A stretch of 64,000 nucleotides of DNA from NCBI RefSeq assembly GCF_040096055.1, contig NZ_JBBMFK010000017.1, positions 1-64,000 on the forward strand. The letters run 5' to 3'. Shown here piece by piece: positions 40,986 to 49,208 of this stretch (its first letter is position 1; each line of letters begins with the position of its first letter). The translations under genes and the position numbers were made by a program. Source of the stretch: Pseudoflavonifractor intestinihominis (GTDB lineage Bacteria > Bacillota > Clostridia > Oscillospirales > Oscillospiraceae). The notes beneath the pieces were generated by a model. It saw only the letters and a list, made by a program, of their open reading frames with translations, was not told the DNA's origin and ran no database searches.

Positions 40986-41020
40986 CCTGCCGGACCGCGC
41001 TTTCCCGCAAGTCCGGCAGG
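40986..41020 (-). terminator. hairpin at the 5' end of the znuA transcript
   Basis: CCTGCCGGAC (40986-40995) pairs with GTCCGGCAGG (41011-41020); on the minus strand it is followed by TATTTTATT. It lies between the znuA promoter and its start codon, so it could be a terminator for the upstream MarR transcript, a leader attenuator, or an mRNA-stabilising hairpin. Confidence 0.6.
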
Positions 41021-41024
41021 CTTT

Positions 41025-41053
41025 ATTATACCGCTGTTTGCACATTTTGTAAA
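41025..41053 (-). promoter_or_regulatory. promoter of znuA with an overlapping inverted repeat
   Basis: Minus strand TTTACA (41053-41048), 17-base spacer, TATAAT (41030-41025). CATTTT/AAAATG, an inverted repeat at 41043-41056, covers the -35 and is a candidate metal-regulator site. Confidence 0.7.
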
Positions 41054-41068
41054 ATGTTTTCCCACTTG

Positions 41069-41524
41069 TCAGGTGGATTTTCCCCCGAACAGGCCCTCGC
41101 ACCCGTCCAGGTTGGCCCGCAGGCGCTCCAGGTCCTCCTGGAGCCGGTCCAGCTCCGCCTGGGAAAACCCCCGGCAGAGCACCTCGTCCACCCGGTCAAA
41201 CCCCTGCTGGACCTGGGCGGCCTTCTCCCGCCCGGCGTCGGTGAGCCGGACCAGGTAGGACCGGCGGCTGCCCGGGTTCTCCACCCGGCGGATGAGTCCC
41301 GTCTCCTCCATCCGGTCCAGGGCCCGGGAGAGGGTGGCGGCGTCCAGCACACAGGCGTCGGCCAGCTCCCGCTGGGTCAGGCCGTCCCCCTGGAGGAGGC
41401 GGGCGAGAATCCGGGGCTGCCCCTGGCCCAGGGTGAGCCCCAGGCCGGAGAACCAGGGCTGGAGCAGCCTCCGGCGGCTCAGCTCCAGCTGGAACAGCAT
41501 TGACCGCAGTTCACGCTTTTTCAC
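41069..41524 (-). CDS. MarR family transcriptional regulator
   Basis: 151 residues with a winged helix-turn-helix (about 55-120; TQRELADACVLDAATLSRAL and the wing RRVENPGSRRSYLVRLTDAG) flanked by dimerisation helices. It lies 13 bases after the second ABC exporter gene, at the end of that operon, whereas MarR genes more often come first. Probably represses the exporter promoter near 45180. Confidence 0.9.
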   Translation of the reverse strand: MKKRELRSMLFQLELSRRRLLQPWFSGLGLTLGQGQPRILARLLQGDGLTQRELADACVLDAATLSRALDRMEETGLIRRVENPGSRRSYLVRLTDAGREKAAQVQQGFDRVDEVLCRGFSQAELDRLQEDLERLRANLDGCEGLFGGKST

Positions 41525-41537
41525 GGCGCTCCCCTCC

Positions 41538-43391
41538 TCACTCCAGCTCGAACTGGCCGGTGTAGAGCTGGTAGTACCGGCCCTTCTGGGCCAGCAGCTC
41601 CTCGTGGCTGCCCCGTTCGATGATCCGCCCCTGCTCCAGCACCAGGATGGCCTGGGCGTTGCGGACGGTGGAGAGCCGGTGGGCGATGACGAACACGGTG
41701 CGGCCCTCCATGAGGTGGTCCATGCCCTGCTCGATGAGCTGTTCGGTGCGGGTGTCCACCGAGCTGGTGGCCTCGTCCAGCACCAGCACCGGCGGCTGGG
41801 CCACGGCGGCCCGGGCGATGGTGAGCAGCTGCCGCTGGCCCTGGGACAGGTTGGCGCCGTCCGAGGTGAGCATGGTGTCGTACCCGTCGGGCAGGCGGCG
41901 GATGAAGGAGTCGGCGTTGGCCAGCCTGGCCGCCTCCTTCACCTCCTCGTCGGTGGCGTCCAGCCTGCCGTACCGGATGTTCTCCAGGATGGTGCCGGTG
42001 AAGAGGTGGGCGTCCTGGATGACCATGGCCATGGACCGGCGCAGATCGTCCTTGCGGATGTCCCGCAGGTCGATGCCGTCGTAGGTGATGGCGCCCTCGT
42101 TGAGCTCGTAGAACCGGTTGATGAGGTTGATGATGGTGGTCTTGCCCGCGCCGGTGGAGCCCACGAAGGCGATCTTCTGCCCCGGCTTGGCAAACAGGTC
42201 GATGCTGTGGAGGATGGTCTTTTTGCTATTGTACCCGAAGACCACGTTGTGGAAGCGCACGTCCCCCCGCAGAGGCACCAGCCTGACCGTACCGTCGGCC
42301 TGAGGCACCCGCCAGGCGTAGATGCCGGCGGGGTCCTCGGTGAGGGTGCCGTCGGCGTTCTCCCGGGCCCGGCATAGGGTCACCTTGCCCTCGTCCGGCT
42401 CAGGCTGCTCCTCCATCATCTCAAAGATCCGCTCCGCGCCGGACAGGGCGGCCATGATGAAGTTGACCTGCTGGGTGAACTGGTTCATGGGCATGGCGCT
42501 CTGCCGGACGTACACCAGGTAGGCCGACAGGCTGCCCAGGTCCATCAGGCCGGAGAGCACGAACATGCCGCCCACACAGGCGGACACGGCGTAGTTGAAG
42601 TAGGACAGGCTGACCACCGTGGGCACGGTCATGCCCGCGTAGTTGACGGCCTTGGTAGCCGCCTTCCGCAGGTCCTCGTTCTTCCGGCAGAAGATCTCAA
42701 AGTCCTGGGGCTCGTGGTTGAACACCTTCTCCACCTTCTGGCCGGACACCATCTCCTCGATGAAGCCGTTCAGGTCGCCCAGCCGGGCCTGCTGCTCGTT
42801 GTAGTACCGGCGGCTGCGCTTGCCGTTCCACCGGATGAACAGGGCCATGGCCGCCAGAAAGGCCACCACGATGAGGGACAGCCGGAAGTTGAGCACCAGC
42901 AGCATGCTGATGGTACCCACCACCATGATGGCGCTCTGGATGAGCATGGCGAAGGAGTTGTTGAGCATGTTGGTGAGGGTGTCCACGTCGTTGGTGAAGC
43001 GGCTCATGAGCTCGCCGTGGGTGTGGGTGTCAAAATACCGCAGGGGCAGGGTCTGGACGTGGGCGAACAGGTCGGAGCGGATCTCCGCCACCACCTGCTG
43101 GGCGGTGTGGGCCATGAGCTGGTTGTAGCCCCAGGTGGCGGCGGCCCCCGACAGGTACATCAGGCCCATGAGCAGCAGCATCACCATCAGGCCGCGCACA
43201 TCCCCGGGCAGCACGTACTGGTTGATGACCGGCTTGAGCAGATAGGTGCCGAAGATGTTGGCGCCGCTGCCGATAAACACCATCACGGCCACGGCCACCA
43301 GAGCCAGCTTGTGCCGCCCCAGATAGCGCATGAGCTGGAGTATGGTCTTTTTGGTGTCCTTGGGCCCCCGGCCTCTTACCATTGCAGCCAT
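41538..43391 (-). CDS. ABC exporter subunit with competent Walker B (heterodimer partner 2)
   Basis: 617 residues: six-helix transmembrane domain (about 20-325), an extra linker of about 45 residues (about 330-375), then an NBD with Walker A GSTGAGKTTI, signature LSQGQRQLLTIA and Walker B VLVLDEATSSVD, including catalytic Glu. It overlaps its partner gene by one base. Together they form a multidrug-type exporter, probably of hydrophobic compounds or lipids. The signature's Q in place of the second G is a mild degeneration. Confidence 0.92.
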   Translation of the reverse strand: MAAMVRGRGPKDTKKTILQLMRYLGRHKLALVAVAVMVFIGSGANIFGTYLLKPVINQYVLPGDVRGLMVMLLLMGLMYLSGAAATWGYNQLMAHTAQQVVAEIRSDLFAHVQTLPLRYFDTHTHGELMSRFTNDVDTLTNMLNNSFAMLIQSAIMVVGTISMLLVLNFRLSLIVVAFLAAMALFIRWNGKRSRRYYNEQQARLGDLNGFIEEMVSGQKVEKVFNHEPQDFEIFCRKNEDLRKAATKAVNYAGMTVPTVVSLSYFNYAVSACVGGMFVLSGLMDLGSLSAYLVYVRQSAMPMNQFTQQVNFIMAALSGAERIFEMMEEQPEPDEGKVTLCRARENADGTLTEDPAGIYAWRVPQADGTVRLVPLRGDVRFHNVVFGYNSKKTILHSIDLFAKPGQKIAFVGSTGAGKTTIINLINRFYELNEGAITYDGIDLRDIRKDDLRRSMAMVIQDAHLFTGTILENIRYGRLDATDEEVKEAARLANADSFIRRLPDGYDTMLTSDGANLSQGQRQLLTIARAAVAQPPVLVLDEATSSVDTRTEQLIEQGMDHLMEGRTVFVIAHRLSTVRNAQAILVLEQGRIIERGSHEELLAQKGRYYQLYTGQFELE

Positions 43392-45127
43392 TATTCCAGC
43401 GCTCCTTTCTGCTGAGACTGATAGAGCCCCTGGTAGAAGGGGTTGGAGGCCATCAGGCTCTCATGGTTGCCCACGGCGCTGATCTTTCCGTCCTCCAGGA
43501 TGAGGATCTGGTCCGCCTCCTGGACGGAGGTCACCCGCTGGGCGATGATGATCTTGGTGGTGCCGGGCAGGCCCTGGGCCAGGCCCTGGCGGATCTTGGC
43601 CTCGGTGGCCGTGTCCACGGCGGAGGTGGAGTCGTCCAGGATGAGCACCCTGGGTTTTTTCAGGATGGCCCGGGCGATGCACAGCCGCTGCTTCTGGCCG
43701 CCCGACACGTTGACGCCCCCCTGGCCCAGCTCGGTGTCGTACCCGTTCTGGAGCCGGTCGATGAACTCGTCCACGCAGGCGATATGGCAGGCCTGGTCGA
43801 TCTCCTCGTCGGTGGCGTGTTCGTTGCCCCAGCGGAGGTTGTCCTTCACCGTGCCAGAGAATAGGGTGTTCTTCTGGAGCACCATGGCGATGGCGTCCCG
43901 CAGGTGCTCCAGGGGGTACTCCTTCACGTTCCGGCCGTCCACATACACCGCGCCGCCGGTGACGTCGTACAGCCGGGGGATGAGCTGGACCAGGGTGGAC
44001 TTGGCCGAGCCGGTCTGGCCCAGGATGCCCACGGTCTGCCCCGCCTCGATGCGGAAGGACACGTGGTCCAGCACGTTCTCCCCCGCTCCCGCCCGGTAGC
44101 GGAAGGACACGTCGTCAAACACGATCTCGCCCCGCTCCACCTTGGCGTCCGGGTCGGTGACGCCGGGGATCTCGGTGATGTCGATCTTCTCGTCCATGAC
44201 CTCCAGGATCCGGCGGCAGGAGGCCAGGGACCGGGTGAGCATGAGGAACACGGCGGAGAACATCATCAGGGAGTTGAGCACCTGGAGCACGTAGCTGAGG
44301 AAGCCGGTCAGGTCGCCCACCTCCATGCCGCCCACCATGGTCAGCCGTCCGCCGAACCACAGGATGGCCAGGATGGTGCTGTACATGATCAGCTGCATGG
44401 CGGGCATGTTCAGGGCCGCCAGCCGGAAGGCCCGCTCGGAGGTGTCCCGCAGGTTCTTGTTGACCTCCTCGAACTTCTCCACCTCGTACTCCCCCCGGAC
44501 GCAGGCCTTCACCACCCGGATGGCGGTCAGATTCTCCTGGATGATCCGGTTGACCTGGTCCATGGCAGCCTGCATTTTGCCGTACATGGGCCGCACCCGG
44601 CTGACGATCTGCCACAGCAGGATGCCCAGCAGGGGCGCCGCCACCAGGAACACCACCGCCAGCCTGGGGCTCATGCGAAAGGACAGGCCCAGGGCCATGA
44701 CCATCATGATGGGGGAGCGGACGGCGGGCCGCAGGCCGGTGGCCAGGGCGTTCTGCACGGCGGTCACGTCGCTGGTGAGCCGGGTGACCAGGGAGGCCGT
44801 CTGGAACCGGTCGGTGTTGGCAAAGGAGAAGGCCTGGATCTTGCGGTACTCCTCCTTCCGCAGCTCTGCGCCCAGACCCTGGCCGCACACGGCGGCAAAG
44901 CGGGCGCTGCCCGCGCCGAACAGCAGAGCCAGCAGGGCGCACACGGCCATCATGGCGCCCCGGGTGAAAATGTACGTGGTGTCCCCGTTCTTGACGCCCA
45001 CATCCACGATGTCCGCCATCAGGAAGGGGATGATCAGCTCAAAGACCGCCTCCACCGCGATGCAGAGCACCGCCAGTATGGTGTATTTCCGGTAGGGCTT
45101 CAGGTAGGAAAAAATCCGCAGAAGCAC
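43391..45127 (-). CDS. ABC exporter subunit with degenerate catalytic site (heterodimer partner 1)
   Basis: 578 residues. The transmembrane domain is about 1-310. The NBD has Walker A GQTGSAKSTLV and signature VSGGQKQRLCIARA, but Walker B reads LILDDSTSAVD, with Asp in place of the catalytic Glu. In known heterodimeric exporters such as TM287/288 one site is degenerate in exactly this way. It is the first gene of the operon and overlaps the second by one base. Confidence 0.93.
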   Translation of the reverse strand: MLLRIFSYLKPYRKYTILAVLCIAVEAVFELIIPFLMADIVDVGVKNGDTTYIFTRGAMMAVCALLALLFGAGSARFAAVCGQGLGAELRKEEYRKIQAFSFANTDRFQTASLVTRLTSDVTAVQNALATGLRPAVRSPIMMVMALGLSFRMSPRLAVVFLVAAPLLGILLWQIVSRVRPMYGKMQAAMDQVNRIIQENLTAIRVVKACVRGEYEVEKFEEVNKNLRDTSERAFRLAALNMPAMQLIMYSTILAILWFGGRLTMVGGMEVGDLTGFLSYVLQVLNSLMMFSAVFLMLTRSLASCRRILEVMDEKIDITEIPGVTDPDAKVERGEIVFDDVSFRYRAGAGENVLDHVSFRIEAGQTVGILGQTGSAKSTLVQLIPRLYDVTGGAVYVDGRNVKEYPLEHLRDAIAMVLQKNTLFSGTVKDNLRWGNEHATDEEIDQACHIACVDEFIDRLQNGYDTELGQGGVNVSGGQKQRLCIARAILKKPRVLILDDSTSAVDTATEAKIRQGLAQGLPGTTKIIIAQRVTSVQEADQILILEDGKISAVGNHESLMASNPFYQGLYQSQQKGALE

Positions 45128-45174
45128 GTGCCGTCGCCTCCTCAGTTGCAGTTCTTATTGTTGTGCGTGCAATT

Positions 45175-45203
45175 ATTGTATGCGCATCACATGCAGATGT
45201 CAA
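45175..45203 (-). promoter_or_regulatory. promoter and putative MarR operator of the exporter operon
   Basis: Minus strand TTGACA (45203-45198), 17-base spacer, TACAAT (45180-45175). The imperfect inverted repeat TGCGCATACAATAATTGCAC (with CGCA following) covers the -10 and is a candidate site for the MarR protein encoded in the operon. Confidence 0.8.
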
Positions 45204-45308
45204 CCTTTCGCAGGCAAATTTCTTCCCCTCCCCTGTTTTTTCGGCGCCGGACCCTGTTTTCTCTCGAAAATGCCGCCCGGCGGGTCTGTTTTCGGCAGAA
45301 ATGACAAA

Positions 45309-45338
45309 CGGACCGCCGCCCGGATGGGCGGCGGTCCG
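45309..45338 (-). terminator. terminator after the BMP transporter operon
   Basis: CGGACCGCCGCCC (45309-45321) pairs with GGGCGGCGGTCCG (45326-45338), followed on the minus strand by TTTGTCATTT. Confidence 0.75.
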
Positions 45339-45362
45339 CTTGGAATCAGCTTGTGACAGGGG

Positions 45363-46304
45363 TCAGCGCTGTCCCTTGTCGTAGGGGATACCCTCGGCCT
45401 TGGGCGCCCGGGACTTGCCGGAGGTGAAGGCCAGGATGATCAGGGAGATGATATAGGGCAGCATGTTGTACACGCTGCTGGGCAGGTTGAGGGCAGCCAG
45501 GAAGTCGAAGCCGGTGTACACGTTGCCCAGGGCCCGGAACAGGCCGAACACCAGGGCGGCCAGGGCGATGCGGGTGGGCTTCCACTGACCGAAGATCATG
45601 ACGGCCAGGGCCAGGAAGCCGAAGCCGGCCACGCCGTTCTCAAACTTCCACTCGCTGACGCCGGCGGTGATATAGACGATACCGCCCAGACCGCCCAGCA
45701 CGCCGGAGATGAGCACGCCGGCATAGCGCATCTTGTACACATTGATGCCCACGGAGTCGGCCGCCTGGGGGTGCTCGCCGCAGGCGCACAGCCGCAGGCC
45801 GAAGCGGGTCTTGTACAGCGTCACATAGGCCAGCACCAGGGCGATGACGGCCAGGAGCATGAACCAGTTGAACTCAAAGCCGGCGATGTTGACGATAAAG
45901 GCCTTCTTGGGCTCGATATACTGGATGGTGGAGGAGACGTTGTTCACGTTCTCCGAGGTGTTCATGGCCTTGACGAACACGGTGGCGGCGGCGGTGCCCA
46001 GCAGGTTCATGGCGGTACCCACCAGGGTCTGGTCCGCCTTGAAGTTGATGGCGGCCACGGCCAGCAGCAGGGAGTACACCAGGCCCAGGGCCATGGCGGC
46101 CACGACCACCGCCAGGATGACCGCCGGCGCGGGAGTGCCGGCAGGCAGGAACTTCATCATCAGCGCGCCGCCCAGGGCGCCCATGACCATAATGCCCTCC
46201 AGGCCGATGTTGATGACACCGGAGTGCTCCGAGAAGCAGCCGCCCAGCGCCACCAGGATCAGGACGGAGGCAAAAATCAGCGTATACTGAATGAGCAGTA
46301 CCAT
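45363..46304 (-). CDS. nucleoside-type ABC transporter permease 2
   Basis: A 313-residue member of the BPD_transp_2 family, with about eight membrane helices and the LGGCFSEHSGVINIGLEGIMVMG stretch split across about 20-42, typical of the NupQ/YufQ permease. It starts one base after the partner permease stop. It imports purine or nucleoside together with the BMP lipoprotein below; the ligand is inferred. Confidence 0.9.
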   Translation of the reverse strand: MVLLIQYTLIFASVLILVALGGCFSEHSGVINIGLEGIMVMGALGGALMMKFLPAGTPAPAVILAVVVAAMALGLVYSLLLAVAAINFKADQTLVGTAMNLLGTAAATVFVKAMNTSENVNNVSSTIQYIEPKKAFIVNIAGFEFNWFMLLAVIALVLAYVTLYKTRFGLRLCACGEHPQAADSVGINVYKMRYAGVLISGVLGGLGGIVYITAGVSEWKFENGVAGFGFLALAVMIFGQWKPTRIALAALVFGLFRALGNVYTGFDFLAALNLPSSVYNMLPYIISLIILAFTSGKSRAPKAEGIPYDKGQR

Positions 46305-47459
46305 TTACTTGTCCCCTCCTTCCCCGTTCTCAGCGGCCTTGGCAGCCGCCAGGGCTTTGGCCTCCGCCTTGCGGTCGGCCCGGCGGTCCATGAAGCTCTT
46401 GAAGAACAGCACGAAGCCGCACAGGTAGATGATGAGGGCGGAGATAAAGTCGGCGATCTGGGCGGAGTACATGGTCTTGTCCACGTAGGCGCCGCCGTTG
46501 GTGATATGCTGGATGAAGTAGGAGGAGAAGATGGCGCCGATGGGGTTCAGGCCGCCCAGGAAGGCGGCGGCGATGCCGTTGAAGCCCATGGCGGGCACAG
46601 AGGAGGCGGTGGTCTGCCACTGCTCGAAGCCGGTGAGATAGAACATGCCCGCGCCCATGGCGGCCAGACCGCCGGCGATGACCATGGTGAGGATGATGTT
46701 CTGCTTCTCCTTCATGCCGCAGTACTTGGCGGCGTACTTGTTGAAGCCGGTGGCCTTCAGCTCATAGCCGAACTTGGTCTTCTCCAGCACCACCCACACC
46801 ACGATGGAGATGATCACCACCAGGGGGATGGCGATGGTCACGTACTGGTTGTTGCTGAAGAACTTGCCCAGGCCCAGGCTGGGCAGGATGGCGCTCTTGT
46901 TGGTGCTGGCCAGGGTCAGGGTGTAGGGGCTGGCGGTCTCCTTCACGTTGCCCAGCAGCATGTTGACCGCGTAGAGGCTGATCCAGTTGAGCATGATGCA
47001 GGAGATGACCTCGTTGACGTTGCAGTAGGCCTTCAGGGCGCCGGAGATGCCGCCCAGGATGCAGCCGGCCAGGATGGCGGCGATGATGCACACATACCAG
47101 GGCATATTCAGGGCCAGGGCGCAGTAGAGGCTGGCGCCCGCGCCCACCACGTACTGTCCGGCGGCGCCGATGTTGAACAGGCCCACCTTATAGGCGAACA
47201 GGATGGACAGGGAGCACATGATGAGGGGCACGGTCTTGACCAGGGTGTTGCCCAGGTACTTCAGCTGTGCCGCGGCGCTGGGATAGTAGAGGAAGTTCTC
47301 CACAATGGTCTTGATGGCTTCCGTCGCGCCGGCGGGATTGATGATGAGCAGGACGATATAGCCCACCAGCAGTCCGATCAGGATGCACAGCAGCGAGGCC
47401 GCCAGAGATTGAAAGCCTTTGTTCTTCCAGATGGAACCGGACTTTTTTCCTTGCTTCAT
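46305..47459 (-). CDS. nucleoside-type ABC transporter permease 1
   Basis: A 384-residue permease with about nine or ten helices. Contains KVGLFNIGAAGQYVVGAGA near 90-108, matching the YufP/NupP class. The last 30 residues are charged and cytosolic. It follows the ATPase gene by three bases. Confidence 0.9.
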   Translation of the reverse strand: MKQGKKSGSIWKNKGFQSLAASLLCILIGLLVGYIVLLIINPAGATEAIKTIVENFLYYPSAAAQLKYLGNTLVKTVPLIMCSLSILFAYKVGLFNIGAAGQYVVGAGASLYCALALNMPWYVCIIAAILAGCILGGISGALKAYCNVNEVISCIMLNWISLYAVNMLLGNVKETASPYTLTLASTNKSAILPSLGLGKFFSNNQYVTIAIPLVVIISIVVWVVLEKTKFGYELKATGFNKYAAKYCGMKEKQNIILTMVIAGGLAAMGAGMFYLTGFEQWQTTASSVPAMGFNGIAAAFLGGLNPIGAIFSSYFIQHITNGGAYVDKTMYSAQIADFISALIIYLCGFVLFFKSFMDRRADRKAEAKALAAAKAAENGEGGDK

Positions 47460-47462
47460 CCT

Positions 47463-48992
47463 TTATTTCCCCTCCCTCTTGGCGCCCGACATATACAGGC
47501 CCATTTCTTCCACCGTAGTGGTCTTGGGGTCCAGCTCGCCCACGACCTCGCCCTCGTACATGACCAGGATCCGGTCGCTCAGCGCCATGACCTCGTCCAG
47601 CTCCAGGCTGACCAGGAGGACGGCCTTGCCGGCGTCCCGCTGGGCCACGATCTGGCTGTGGATGTGCTCGATGGCGCCCACGTCCAGGCCGCGGGTGGGC
47701 TGGACGGCGATGAGCAGATCCGGGTTCTTGTCGATCTCACGGGCCACGATGGCCTTCTGCTGGTTGCCGCCGGACATGCTGCGGGCGAGGGTGATGGGGC
47801 CCTGTCCGGAGCGGACGTCGTACTCCTGAATGAGCCGCTCGGCATAGGCCCGGATGGCCTTCCGCTTCATGAAGCCGGCGTGGACGAACTCGGGCTCAAA
47901 GTACCGCTGGAGCACCATGTTGTCCTCCAGGGTGTAGTCCAGCACCAGGCCGTACTTGTGCCGGTCCTCGGGGATGTGGCTCATGCCGGAGACCGACCGC
48001 TTGCGGATGGGGGCGTTGGTAATGTCCTGGCCCTTGAAGGTGATGGTGCCCGACACAACAGGCTCGATACCGGTCAGGCCATACACCAGCTCGCTCTGGC
48101 CGTTGCCGTCGATGCCGGCGATACAGACGATCTCCCCGGCCCGGGCCTGGAAAGAAACGCCCTTCACGGCGTTGTTCTTGTGGACCTTGGAGGCCACGGT
48201 CAGGTCCTTCACATCCAGCACCACGTCGCCGGGCTTGGCGGGCTCCTTGTGGACCACAAAGTCCACGTCCCGGCCCACCATCATCTTGGACAGCTCTTCC
48301 TTGGTGGTGTAGGCCACGTCCACGGTGCCGATATACTTACCCTTGCGCAGGACGGTGCACCGGTCGGCCACAGCCATGATCTCGTTGAGCTTGTGGGTGA
48401 TGAACAGGATGCTCTTGCCCTCGGCCCGCAGGCCGCGCATGATCTCCATCAGCTCGTCGATCTCCTGAGGGGTCAGAACGGCGGTGGGCTCGTCAAAGAT
48501 CAGGATCTCGTTGTCCCGGTAGAGCATCTTCAGGATCTCGGTGCGCTGCTGCATGCCCACGGTGATGTCCTCCACCATGGCGTCCGGGTCCACCTTCAGC
48601 CCGTACTTCTCGCTGAGGGCCACCACCTTTTTCCGGGCCTCATCCTTCTTCAGGAAGGGACCCTTGGTGGGCTCCACGCCCAGGATGATGTTGTCCAGAA
48701 CAGAGAACACCTCCACCAGCTTGAAGTGCTGGTGCACCATGCCGATACCCAGGTCGTTGGCGTCGTTGGGGTTCTTGATGGAGACCACCTGACCGTCCTT
48801 TTTGATGGTGCCCTCCTCCGGCTGATAGAGCCCGAAGAGCACGCTCATCAGAGTGGACTTACCCGCGCCGTTCTCGCCCAGAAGGGCGTGGATTTCTCCC
48901 TTTTTTAACTGAAGCGTAATGTTGTCGTTTGCGATAATGCCGGGAAACTTCTTGGTGATGTTCAGCATTTCGATAGCATATGCTTGTTCCAA
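47463..48992 (-). CDS. ABC transporter ATP-binding protein with two ABC domains
   Basis: 509 residues, two tandem nucleotide-binding domains. In domain 1 Walker A is LLGENGAGKST (36-46), signature VGMQQRTEILK and Walker B LIFDEPTAVLT. In domain 2 the Walker A is degenerate (GIDGNGQSELVYG) and the signature is MSGGNQQKAIVARE. This arrangement is usual for the YufO/NupO family. It has its own internal promoter upstream. Confidence 0.93.
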   Translation of the reverse strand: MEQAYAIEMLNITKKFPGIIANDNITLQLKKGEIHALLGENGAGKSTLMSVLFGLYQPEEGTIKKDGQVVSIKNPNDANDLGIGMVHQHFKLVEVFSVLDNIILGVEPTKGPFLKKDEARKKVVALSEKYGLKVDPDAMVEDITVGMQQRTEILKMLYRDNEILIFDEPTAVLTPQEIDELMEIMRGLRAEGKSILFITHKLNEIMAVADRCTVLRKGKYIGTVDVAYTTKEELSKMMVGRDVDFVVHKEPAKPGDVVLDVKDLTVASKVHKNNAVKGVSFQARAGEIVCIAGIDGNGQSELVYGLTGIEPVVSGTITFKGQDITNAPIRKRSVSGMSHIPEDRHKYGLVLDYTLEDNMVLQRYFEPEFVHAGFMKRKAIRAYAERLIQEYDVRSGQGPITLARSMSGGNQQKAIVAREIDKNPDLLIAVQPTRGLDVGAIEHIHSQIVAQRDAGKAVLLVSLELDEVMALSDRILVMYEGEVVGELDPKTTTVEEMGLYMSGAKREGK

Positions 48993-49073
48993 GCCGACGA
49001 CCTCCCCCTCATATAGTTCCGCGCCGGGCTTCTGCCGGAGGGCAAAGCCGCCTTGCGCTTAATTGACACTACC

Positions 49074-49102
49074 ATTATACAATATCCAATGATTTCTTCC
49101 AA
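49074..49102 (-). promoter_or_regulatory. internal promoter before the transporter ATPase gene
   Basis: Minus strand TTGGAA (49102-49097), 17-base spacer, TATAAT (49079-49074), within an AT-rich patch after the bmpA terminator. Confidence 0.7.
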
Positions 49103-49161
49103 GGAAATTTGACGGATTTTCCAGAAAAATTCAAAGCCGCTTTGTGCACAGTGGCCTGCTT

Positions 49162-49193
49162 AAAAAAAGAGGGCGGGACCTGGCCCGCCCTCT
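49162..49193 (-). terminator. intercistronic terminator after bmpA
   Basis: GAGGGCGGG pairs with CCCGCCCTC (49169-49192) with a seven-base T run on the minus strand. Partial read-through would keep the binding protein more abundant than the membrane parts. Confidence 0.85.
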
Positions 49194-49208
49194 TTCGGCA
49201 TCTGTTCC

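Noticed and set aside
39252..41524. Manganese rather than zinc as the importer substrate
   Set aside because: The long His/Asp-rich loop in the lipoprotein is characteristic of zinc binding proteins. Manganese is not excluded, but it is less likely.
45771..48908. A 1,045-codon open frame antisense to the bmp transporter genes
   Set aside because: It is His/Gly/Asp/Leu-rich low-complexity translation with no known domains, no ribosome-binding site, and exactly mirrors conserved transporter codons. It is a shadow caused by high GC at third positions.
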